Shown: piece after piece, positions 1 through 5,176 of the stretch
Numbering within the stretch: the first letter of the stretch is position 1
Layout of the letters: each line of letters opens with the position of its first letter
Source: Thermus kawarayensis JCM 12314
Lineage (GTDB): Bacteria > Deinococcota > Deinococci > Deinococcales > Thermaceae
Length of the DNA: 5,176 nt
Assembly (NCBI GenBank): GCA_001311545.1
Contig: BBBL01000135.1
Location: forward strand, 1 to 5,176
Reading direction: 5' to 3'
Notes under the pieces: generated by a model
What the model was told of the DNA's origin: nothing
Database searches by the model: none
Seen by the model: the letters and a program-made list of their open reading frames with translations, nothing else
Translations under genes and position numbers: made by a program

Positions 1-360
1 CCGGGCCACCTCCACCGCCAGGCGGGTCTTTCGGATGTTCTCCTCCAGGGGCAGGTGGCTTCCGTCCAGCATCACGCTGGTGAAGCCCAGCCGCAAGGCC
101 TCGGCCACCTGGGAAAGGCTCTCCCCGTGATCCAGGTGCAGGGCCACGGGCACCCGGGCATTTTCCGCCAGGAACCTAAGGCCCGGGGCAAGGGCAGGCA
201 GGGGAGGCCCTCCCAGGTGGGGGGCCACGCTGAGGACCACGGGGAGGCCCAGGGTCTCGGCCCCCTCCAAGACAGCCTCGGCCCACTCCAGACCCACCAC
301 GTCAAAGGCCCCCACGGCCCGGCCCTTTTCCGGAAGCACCTCCCGCAAGGTGGCCAGCAT
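1..360 (-). CDS. Class II (zinc-dependent) ketose-bisphosphate aldolase, N-terminal part, cut by window edge
   Basis: The 120 visible codons read open from ATG at 360 to the window edge. The family cleaves or condenses ketose bisphosphates such as fructose-1,6-bisphosphate, using DHAP and a metal ion in the cytoplasm. Family marks seen: GAF at residues 17-19, HLDHG at 75-79 with the presumed catalytic Asp77 and zinc ligand His78, and MLDGSH at 97-102, which resembles the MIDGSH signature of FbaA/GatY-like aldolases. The remaining zinc ligands and the phosphate loop lie outside the window. The start is 2 bases after the transketolase stop, and the nearest GGAGG is about 22 bases upstream, so translation is probably coupled to transketolase. 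Residue 20 is Asp where many relatives have Asn (GAFN). Whether the substrate is fructose-, tagatose- or sedoheptulose-bisphosphate cannot be told from this fragment. No frame break is seen here. The class is secure; the substrate is not. Confidence 0.88.
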   Translation of the reverse strand, partial: MLATLREVLPEKGRAVGAFDVVGLEWAEAVLEGAETLGLPVVLSVAPHLGGPPLPALAPGLRFLAENARVPVALHLDHGESLSQVAEALRLGFTSVMLDGSHLPLEENIRKTRLAVEVAR

Positions 361-362
361 GG

Positions 363-2316
363 CTAAAGCAGGGAAAGGAGGGCCTCCGCCACCCGCTCCG
401 GGGTGAAGCCGAGCTTCTCGTAGACCTCGGGGTAGGGGGCGCTGGCCCCGAAGCGGTCCAGGCCCACCACCTTGTGGGCGTACCGTTCCCAGCCCAAACT
501 GGCCCCCGCCTCCACCGCCACCACGGGAAGCCCAGGGGGCAGGACCTCTTGGCGGTAGGCCTCGGGCTGGGCGGCGAAGAGCTCAAAGGAGGGCAGGCTC
601 ACCACCCGCACCCCCACCCCCTTCTCCTGGAGGAGGCCCTGGCCTTCAGGGCGAGATGCACCTCGCTCCCCGTGGCTACCAGAACCCCTTGGGGCTTTTC
701 GGCGTCCTCCAGAACGTAGCTCCCCGCAAAAGCCCCTTGGCCTTCTCCGGGGAGAGGAGGGGCACCGCCTGGCGGGTGAGGACGAGGGCGGTGGGGCCTT
801 CCTTGCGCCTTAAGGCCACCTGCCAGGCGTAGAAGGTCTCGTAGGCGTCGGCGGGCCGGATCACCCAGAGGTTGGGCATGGCCCGAAGGCTCATGAGGTG
901 CTCCACGGGCTGGTGGGTGGGGCCGTCCTCCCCTAAGGCGATGGAGTCGTGGGTGAAGACGAAGACCGTGGGGGTTCCCATGAGAGCGGCGAGGCGGATG
1001 GCGGGGCGCATGTAGTCGGAGAAGACCAGGAAGGTCCCCCCGTAGGCCCTATACCCCCCGTGGAGGTTCAGGCCGTTCAGGATGGCCCCCATGGCGTGCT
1101 CCCGCACCCCGAAGTGGAGGTAGCGGCCCAAGGGGTTTTCCCGGGAGAAGTCGGCCATCCCCTGGGCCTGGGTGTTGTTGGAGGGGGTGAGGTCGGCGCT
1201 TCCCCCCAAGAGCTCGGGCATGCGGGAGGCCAGGAGGTCCAGGGCCTTGCCGCTGGCCGCCCGGGTGGCCAGGGGCTTCTCAAAGGCCGGAGGCTCCTCG
1301 GGTAGGGCAGGAAGCCCGCCTTGGAGGCGGCGGGAAAGCTCTTGGTAAAGCTCGGGGTACTCCCGGGCGTAGGCTTCCAAGACCCTTTCCCAGGCCTCCT
1401 GCAGGGCCTTTCCCCGCTCCCTCTGGTCCATGTGGCGGTAGACCTCCTCCGGCACCACGAAGGGGGGGTAGGGCCAGCCCAGGTTCTTGCGGGTGGCCTC
1501 CACCGCCTCCCCTCCCAGGGGCTCCCCGTGGGCCTTGTGGGAGTCCTGCTTGGGGGAGCCGAAGCCGATGTGGCTCCTGACGGCGATGAGGGTGGGGCGC
1601 TCGTCCAGTTTGGCGAGCTTTATGGCGTGGCGGAGGGCGTCCAGGTCGTTGGCATCCTCCACCCTAAGGGTCTGCCAGCCGTAAGCCCGGTAGCGCCCGA
1701 GGACATCCTCGGTGAAGGCCAGGCCGGTGGGGCCGTCAATGGAGATGCGGTTGTCGTCCCAAAAGACGATAAGCTTGGAAAGCCCCCAAAGGCCGGCCAG
1801 GGAGCTGGCCTCCCCCGAAACCCCTTCCATCAGGTCCCCGTCCGAGGCCAGGACGTAGGTGTAATGGTCCACCACGGTGTGCCCGGGGCGGTTGAACTCG
1901 GCGGCGAGCTTCCTCTCCGCCAAGGCGAGGCCCACGGCGGTGGAGATGCCCTGGCCCAAGGGCCCCGTGGTCACCTCCACCCCGGGGGTGTGGCCGCGCT
2001 CGGGATGGCCCGGGGTCTTGGAGCCCCACTGGCGGAAGCCTTTAAGCTCCTCCAGGGGAAGGTGGTAGCCCGTGAGGTGGAGGACGGCGTAGAGGAGCAT
2101 GGAGCCGTGCCCGGCGGAAAGGATAAAGCGGTCCCGGTTCGGCCAGGTGGGGTCTAAGGGGTTGTGGCGCAGGACCTCCCGGAAGAGGAGGTAGGCCAGG
2201 GGGGCCATGGCCATGGGCATGCCGGGGTGGCCGCTTTTGGCCTTCTCCACAGCGTCTATGGCCAGAAAGCGGATGGCGTTCACCGAAAGGGCGGTGAGGT
2301 CCTTGGTCTCGGTCAT
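363..2316 (-). CDS. tkt: Transketolase, complete, with two apparent single-base deletions
   Basis: Transketolase moves two-carbon ketol units between sugar phosphates in the non-oxidative pentose phosphate pathway, using thiamine diphosphate (TPP) and a divalent metal. Numbering from ATG 2316, the visible motifs are His30, His70, the TPP/metal motif SDGDLMEG (158-165) with Asn189, His263 in AHGEP, Arg352, the catalytic Glu406 in GVREHAMG, His456, Asp464 and His468 in DGPTHQP, and Arg515. They correspond to the TPP and substrate residues of E. coli TktA. The first frame runs to about residue 532, breaks near 720-725, and breaks again near 641-642. One added G or C at each site restores motifs such as [13 protein letters not shown] and the C-terminal domain, giving 651 aa, the length I remember for the T. 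thermophilus enzyme. ATG 2316 is preferred over the in-frame GTG at 2355 because it has a good Shine-Dalgarno site and matches the family N-terminus. It is followed 2 bases later by an aldolase gene. The frame breaks are most likely sequence errors. Confidence 0.96.
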
Positions 2317-2320
2317 GGTT

Positions 2321-2326
2321 CCCTCC
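2321..2326 (-). promoter_or_regulatory. Ribosome binding site of transketolase
   Basis: On the minus strand GGAGGG lies 4 bases before ATG 2316. It decides the start: the alternative GTG at 2355 would add 13 residues with no family counterpart. Confidence 0.8.
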
Positions 2327-2403
2327 AGGGTACGCTCCCGTGAAGCCGGGCACAAGGTAGCCTCGAGGCCCCACAGGATAAAGGGGCGCTTATGGAAAGC
2401 CCC

Positions 2404-2420
2404 TCTTCCCCCGGGGAAGA
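2404..2420. repeat. Perfect 17-bp palindrome between tkt and the tRNA gene
   Basis: TCTTCCCCCGGGGAAGA has two 8-base arms around a central C. It touches the candidate minus-strand -10 element at 2420-2425 and lies about where that promoter would start transcription. It could be a regulator's binding site or a small hairpin in the tkt leader. It has no T-run on either side, so it is not an intrinsic terminator. Confidence 0.55.
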
Positions 2421-2425
2421 CTATA
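2420..2425 (-). promoter_or_regulatory. Candidate -10 element for the tkt-aldolase operon
   Basis: The minus strand reads TATAGT, five of six matches to TATAAT, about 104 bases before the tkt ATG. At 17 bases upstream the sequence is CAAGGC, a poor -35 element, so the promoter is weak or depends on an activator. It would give a leader of roughly 95-100 nt. It is placed back to back with the plus-strand tRNA promoter. This is pattern matching only. Confidence 0.35.
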
Positions 2426-2440
2426 CCCGGGAAGCGGGTG

Positions 2441-2469
2441 TTGCCTTGGGCCTGGGGGAGTGCTAGAAT
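2441..2469 (+). promoter_or_regulatory. Promoter of the tRNA-Arg gene
   Basis: A -35 element TTGCCT (2441-2446) is followed after exactly 17 bases by a -10 element TAGAAT (2464-2469), with TG at 2461-2462 as an extended -10. Transcription would start near 2476, leaving a leader of only about 7 nt before the mature tRNA at 2483. The spacing and position make this a convincing housekeeping sigma-type promoter. Confidence 0.75.
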
Positions 2470-2482
2470 CCCTTAGGCGTGG

Positions 2483-2559
2483 GCGCCCGTAGCTCAGCAG
2501 GATAGAGCGGGGGCTTCCTAAGCCCTAGGCCGGGGGTTCGAATCCCTCCGGGCGCACCA
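2483..2559 (+). tRNA. tRNA-Arg, anticodon CCT
   Basis: A full 77-nt cloverleaf including an encoded CCA. The acceptor stem GCGCCCG (2483-2489) pairs with CGGGCGC (2549-2555), the discriminator base is A2556 and CCA is at 2557-2559. The D stem is GCTC/GAGC (2492-2495 with 2505-2508). The anticodon stem is GGGGC/GCCCT (2510-2514 with 2522-2526, one G-T pair), and its loop TTCCTAA places CCT at 2517-2519, which reads the AGG arginine codon. The variable loop is 5 nt. The T stem is GGGGG/CCCTC with loop TTCGAAT (2537-2543). All invariant features are present. It has its own promoter and terminator, so it is a single-gene unit facing away from tkt and towards the helicase gene. Confidence 0.97.
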
Positions 2560-2566
2560 AGACCCC

Positions 2567-2595
2567 AGGCCCCGCCTTCGGGAGGCGGGGCCTTT
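2567..2595 (+). terminator. Intrinsic terminator of the tRNA-Arg gene
   Basis: An 11-bp perfect stem, 2567-2577 with 2583-2593, made mostly of G-C pairs around a 5-base loop, begins 8 bases after the CCA. Only a short TTT (2593-2595) follows, common in GC-rich thermophiles. The minus strand has no T-run after the hairpin, so it probably acts mainly on the tRNA transcript. Confidence 0.85.
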
Positions 2596-2602
2596 CATCG
2601 CA

Positions 2603-2629
2603 CCCCACGCTGGCTTACGCAGCATGGGG
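2603..2629. repeat. Imperfect hairpin in the tRNA-helicase intergenic region
   Basis: The arms 2603-2612 (CCCCACGCTG) and 2620-2629 (CAGCATGGGG) pair at nine of ten positions, with one C-A mismatch and a 7-base loop. If one C has been lost at 2619-2620 (GCCAGC read as GCAGC), the stem extends to 12 positions around a TTAC loop. No T-run follows on either strand. It may be a 3' end structure of the helicase mRNA or a copy of a small dispersed palindromic repeat; the sequence alone cannot decide. Confidence 0.55.
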
Positions 2630-2702
2630 GCCCCGGCAAAAGGTTCCTAGGCGGGCTTCCTGGAGCCGGTAGGGCGAGGGTGTCAATGCCGGCATGGGGG
2701 CC
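2622..2702. repeat. Pair of 11-bp direct repeats, 70 bp apart
   Basis: GCATGGGGGCC occurs at 2622-2632 and again at 2692-2702. Both copies sit in the right arm of a hairpin-like sequence and are followed by related GC-rich bases, which suggests two partial copies of one short element. Nothing resembling a gene lies between them. In this base composition chance similarity remains possible. Confidence 0.5.
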
Positions 2703-2705
2703 GGC
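2688..2705. repeat. Small hairpin just after the helicase stop codon
   Basis: GCCGGC at 2688-2693 and 2700-2705 flank a 6-base loop and start 2 bases beyond the helicase stop. It could protect the 3' end of the mRNA or help end transcription, but no T-run follows on the minus strand, so I do not call it a terminator. Confidence 0.35.
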
Positions 2706-2707
2706 CA

Positions 2708-4235
2708 TCACGCCCTGGCGGTGCGCCTCGAGCGGGAAGGGGTCTCCAAGAGGCCCTCCACCCTCCTGGCGGGCTCCAGCCGGAGGCCGGCCACCTCCGG
2801 CCGGGCCTCGGGGCGGAGGTCCACATAGAAGCCCCCTTCGGCCTCGGCCACCTTGCCCACCTCGAGGCCCTGCTCCTTCAGAAGGGCCACCAGCCGGGGC
2901 AGGGAAAGCCTTGGCCCCGTGGCCCTGTAGGTGCGCCAGCCCTCCTCCCCGGTGAGGAGGCTCTTCTCCTTGGGCGCCCCGCCCAGGAGGAGGGCCATGA
3001 GGGCCGCCACCACCTCCACCCGGCCCTCGGCGAAGAGGCGGCCCGCGAAGTCCTGGTAGAGCCGGTAGTCCTTCTCCGGCACCCGGGCGAGCCGGGCCAA
3101 AAGGTGGTGCCACTTGGCCTCGAGGACCTCCTCCGGGGTGGGCGGGTTCACCCGCTTAAGGGTGCGGCCCACGGCCTTTTCCAGCTCGGCGAGCTCCCGC
3201 CGCTCCCTGGGCCCGTAAAGGAGGACCACCTCTCCCCCTCGGCCTGCGCGGCCCGTGCGCCCGGAGCGGTGCTGGTAGGTCTCGGGCTTGTCGGGAAAGC
3301 GGTAGTGCACCACCAGGTCCACCTCGGGGATGTCCAGCCCCCGGGCGGCCACGTCCGTGGCCACCAAGACCCGCACCTCCCCCTCGCGGAAGGCCCGCAT
3401 GACCTTTTCCCGGTCGCTCTGGGACAGGTCCCCGTGGATGGCCCGGGCGGCGTGCCCAGGCGGAAAAGCCCTGTGGCCACCTCCTCGGTCTCGGCCTTGG
3501 TCCGGGTGAAGACGATGGCCCGCTTGGGGGCCTTGACGTAGAGGAGGTCGGAAAGAAGGCCCAGGCGGTCGGAAGGGGCCAGGATGGCCTCCTCCTGGTA
3601 GGTCACCCCCTCCTCCCGCACCACGTTGATGACCACCGGGCTTCGCATGTAGCGCTCGGCGAGCCTCTTGGCCCAGGAAGGCAGGGTGGCGGAGAAGAGG
3701 AGGGTCTGCCGGGAAGGGGGGGTGGCGGAGAGGAGGGCCTCCACCTCCTCCTCAAACCCCATGGAGAGCATCTCGTCCGCCTCGTCCAAAACGGCGACCT
3801 CCACCTGGGAAAGGTCCAGAACCCCCTGCTTCAGGTAGTCCAGGGCCCGACCCGGGGTGGCCACCACCACGTCCGCCCCCCGGGCGAGCTCCTCCTTTTG
3901 CTTGGTGTAGCCCGTGCCCCCGTAGACGGCCAGCACCCGCAGGTGGGGGGCCACGGCGGAAAGCTCCGAGGCCACCTGGAGGGCGAGCTCCCGCGTGGGG
4001 GTGAGGACCAGGGCCCTGGCTTCCTGCCCCTCTCCCGGCTTGGGGCGAGCCTCTCGGCGATGGGCAGGGCGAAGGCCAGGGTCTTGCCCGTGCCGGTGCG
4101 GGCCTGGCCGATGAGGTCCTTGCCCTCCAGGGCCAAGGGCAGGGCCGCCGCCTGGATGGGGGTGGGGGTGGCGATGCCGCGCCTCAAAAGGGCTTCCTTG
4201 ATCTCTTCCTTCAGGGGAAAGTCTTTGAACTCCAT
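2708..4235 (-). CDS. hera: DEAD-box RNA helicase, Hera ortholog, complete, with two apparent single-base deletions
   Basis: An ATP-dependent RNA helicase that remodels structured RNA in the cytoplasm; Hera of T. thermophilus is known to bind 23S rRNA and RNase P RNA fragments. Motifs from ATG 4235 in the repaired protein: Q motif around TPIQ (25-28), Walker A ARTGTGKT (45-52), PTREL (80-84), TPGR (127-130), DEAD (151-154), SAT (182-184), IVFTRTK (241-247), ARGLDIP (298-304) and [10 protein letters not shown] (323-332). Then follow the dimerisation segment and the basic C-terminal RNA-binding domain, ending SRRTARA. The frame breaks near 4018-4019 (between Walker A and PTREL) and near 3454 (before GDLSQ). 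One added G or C at each site restores the motifs and gives 509 aa, against about 510 for Hera. The ATG at 4235 fits the family N-terminus MEFKDFPL; an in-frame GTG at 4256 does not. It lies 71 bp after moeA on the same strand. Confidence 0.95.
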
Positions 4236-4241
4236 GCTCTG

Positions 4242-4248
4242 CCTTTCC
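4242..4248 (-). promoter_or_regulatory. Ribosome binding site of the helicase gene
   Basis: GGAAAGG on the minus strand, 6 bases before ATG 4235. It is a moderate match to the Shine-Dalgarno consensus and supports this ATG over the GTG at 4256, which lies upstream of it. Confidence 0.6.
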
Positions 4249-4295
4249 GGGCCCACCTGCGCCCGAAAAGGGAGGTAGCGCCCGTAAACCTTACC

Positions 4296-4324
4296 AGCCT
4301 AGTGAACTAGGGCACGAAAGTCAA
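4296..4324 (-). promoter_or_regulatory. Candidate helicase promoter overlapping the end of moeA
   Basis: On the minus strand TTGACT (4324-4319) is followed after 17 bases by TAGGCT (4301-4296). The -35 matches five of six consensus bases; the -10 matches only T, A and the final T. A start near 4289 would leave a leader of about 54 nt. The -35 lies inside the last codons of moeA, so the helicase may have its own promoter as well as read-through from moeA. Confidence 0.4.
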
Positions 4325-5176
4325 GGGGATGGCCTCCACCTCCTCCCCCTCCCGAACGTCCCGGTCCGGGGGGAGGACCACCAGGGCGTTGCCGAAGGCC
4401 ATGGAGCGGAGCACCCCGCTGCTCTGGTTGCCCGTGGTGCGCACCACGGGCTCCCCTTCCCAGGAGAGCACCCCCCGGCGGAAGACCTTCTTCCCCTTGG
4501 CCCCTTGAAGGGGGTGAGGCCCGGGCCTCGAGGCGGCCGTAGGGGGGTTCGGTGCGCTTGAGGAGCTTGTAGAGGAAGGGCCTGCCGTAGAGGAAGAAGG
4601 TCACCATGCTGGAGACCGGGTTTCCGGGAAGGCCGAGGACGGGAAGCCCCCCAAGGCGGGCGAGAAGCAAAGGCCCCCGCTGTTGCTTCACCTTCCAGAA
4701 GACCACATCCCCGTGCCGCTCCAGGACCTTGCGCACCACGTCGTACTCCCCCATGGACACGCCCCCCGAGGTGAGGAGGAGGTCCAGGGTCCTGCGCCCT
4801 CAAGCCTTTCCAGCACCGCCTCCGGGTCGTCCGGCACCTTGCCCAGGAGGACGGGTTCCCCGCCCGCCTCGAGGACCAGGCCGAGAAGGCTATAGGCGTT
4901 GGAGTTGTACACCCCCCCATAGGAGGGGCTCTCTCGGCTCCACCACCTCGTCCCCGGTGGAGAGGATCCCCACCCGGGGCCTGCGGAAGACCTTGAGGCG
5001 GGGGTGGCCCATGGCCGCCGCCAGGCCGAGCCTTCCCGGGGTGAGGAGGTCTCCCCGCCTCAGGTAGACCTCCCCCCGCCTGAGGTCGTCCCCCCGGGGG
5101 CGGATGTCCTTGGGGGTGGCGGGGGCGAAGAGGAGCACCTCGTCCCCTTCCCGCCTGGTGTCCTCCACCCGCACCA
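4307..5176 (-). CDS. moeA: Molybdopterin molybdenumtransferase MoeA, C-terminal part, with several apparent base deletions
   Basis: MoeA inserts molybdate into adenylylated molybdopterin, the last common step of molybdenum cofactor synthesis in the cytoplasm. The gene runs off the right edge; about 290 C-terminal residues are present of roughly 400 usual. Seen in order: the linker with DIRPRGDDLRRGEVY, the start of the MoCF-binding domain (VGILSTGDEVVEP), YNSNAYSLLG, TSGGVSMGEYD, LGLPGNPVSSMVTF, and the C-terminal domain with RRGVLSWEGEP, TTGNQSSGVLRSM, NALVVLPP and a terminal IPLTFVP before TAG at 4309-4307. These pieces lie in different frames. Breaks are near 4912-4928 (two bases lost or one gained), 4796 (one lost), 4520-4522 (one lost) and 4501-4504 (one lost). 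Apart from the first, one added G or C repairs each. It is followed by the helicase gene on the same strand after 71 bp. Identity is secure; the exact sequence at 4912-4928 is not. Confidence 0.92.

Noticed and set aside
641..725. Programmed frameshifting or transcript slippage in tkt
   Set aside because: Thermus dnaX does use slippage on a long A run, but these sites have no A/T run or slippery heptamer, and similar breaks occur in all three long genes.
1321..2157. Long plus-strand open frame (278 codons) opposite tkt
   Set aside because: It is entirely antisense to a clearly conserved transketolase. Its Gly/Val/Ala/Pro-rich content is what GC-rich reverse frames produce; no motif was recognised.
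2317..2355. Upstream GTG start of transketolase at 2355
   Set aside because: The extra residues [13 protein letters not shown] have no family match and include the Shine-Dalgarno site of ATG 2316.
2360..2369. 10-bp palindrome GCCTCGAGGC in the tkt leader
   Set aside because: Short, and CCTCGAGG-like words are common in this GC-rich coding style (CTCGAG recurs in the window), so it carries little weight.
2595..3113. Minus-strand open frame of 172 codons over the helicase C-terminus
   Set aside because: It is out of frame with the real helicase C-terminal domain and rich in Gly, Pro, Arg and Ala, so it is a composition shadow.
363..4235. tkt and helicase as true pseudogenes
   Set aside because: All motifs and both full lengths return after single-base repairs, with no in-frame stop or missing segment otherwise. 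Sequence error is the simpler explanation.
4299..4760. A 153-aa minus-strand protein ending LDFRALVH as a separate gene or a moeA end
   Set aside because: Only its first part is MoeA (GVSMGEYD to RLEAR). The rest is frame-shifted; the MoeA reading returns in another frame and ends IPLTFVP at 4307.
1..5176. CRISPR array, insertion sequence, phage or defence genes
   Set aside because: No regularly spaced repeats, transposase or integrase motifs, or unusual base composition were seen on either strand.

Overview
The window is a dense, very GC-rich stretch of a Thermus-type chromosome. The evidence is near-family-level similarity to remembered Thermus thermophilus transketolase and the DEAD-box helicase Hera, plus codons that end almost always in G or C. 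I cannot name the species. All four protein genes lie on the minus strand; one tRNA gene lies on the plus strand.

Layout from left to right. Positions 1-360 hold the N-terminal 120 codons of a class II (zinc) ketose-bisphosphate aldolase that runs off the left edge. Positions 363-2316 hold a complete transketolase gene whose stop is 2 bases before the aldolase start, so the two form a tight tkt-aldolase operon for sugar-phosphate interconversion. Positions 2317-2482 are a divergent intergenic region with a good tRNA promoter, a weak candidate tkt promoter and a perfect 17-bp palindrome. Positions 2483-2559 encode tRNA-Arg(CCT) with CCA included, followed by a strong intrinsic terminator; this is a stand-alone transcription unit. 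Positions 2596-2707 hold no gene but carry hairpins and a short repeated sequence. Positions 2708-4235 encode an RNA helicase orthologous to Hera. Positions 4307-5176 hold the C-terminal part of moeA (molybdenum cofactor synthesis), which runs off the right edge.

The dominant oddity is that none of the three long genes is open in one frame. tkt has two frame breaks, the helicase two and moeA four (probably five lost bases). Seven of the eight breaks are repaired by adding one base to a short G/C run; the eighth needs two bases added or one removed. After repair every conserved motif returns, and tkt (651 aa) and the helicase (509 aa) come out at their usual family lengths. This looks like systematic deletion errors in the sequence, probably an unpolished long-read assembly of a high-GC genome, and not real gene decay. 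Protein sequences from this window should be repaired before use.

I found no mobile element, CRISPR array, phage gene or clear candidate for an undescribed system. The non-coding signals most worth a second look are the 17-bp palindrome beside the candidate tkt promoter and the hairpin/repeat sequence downstream of the helicase gene.
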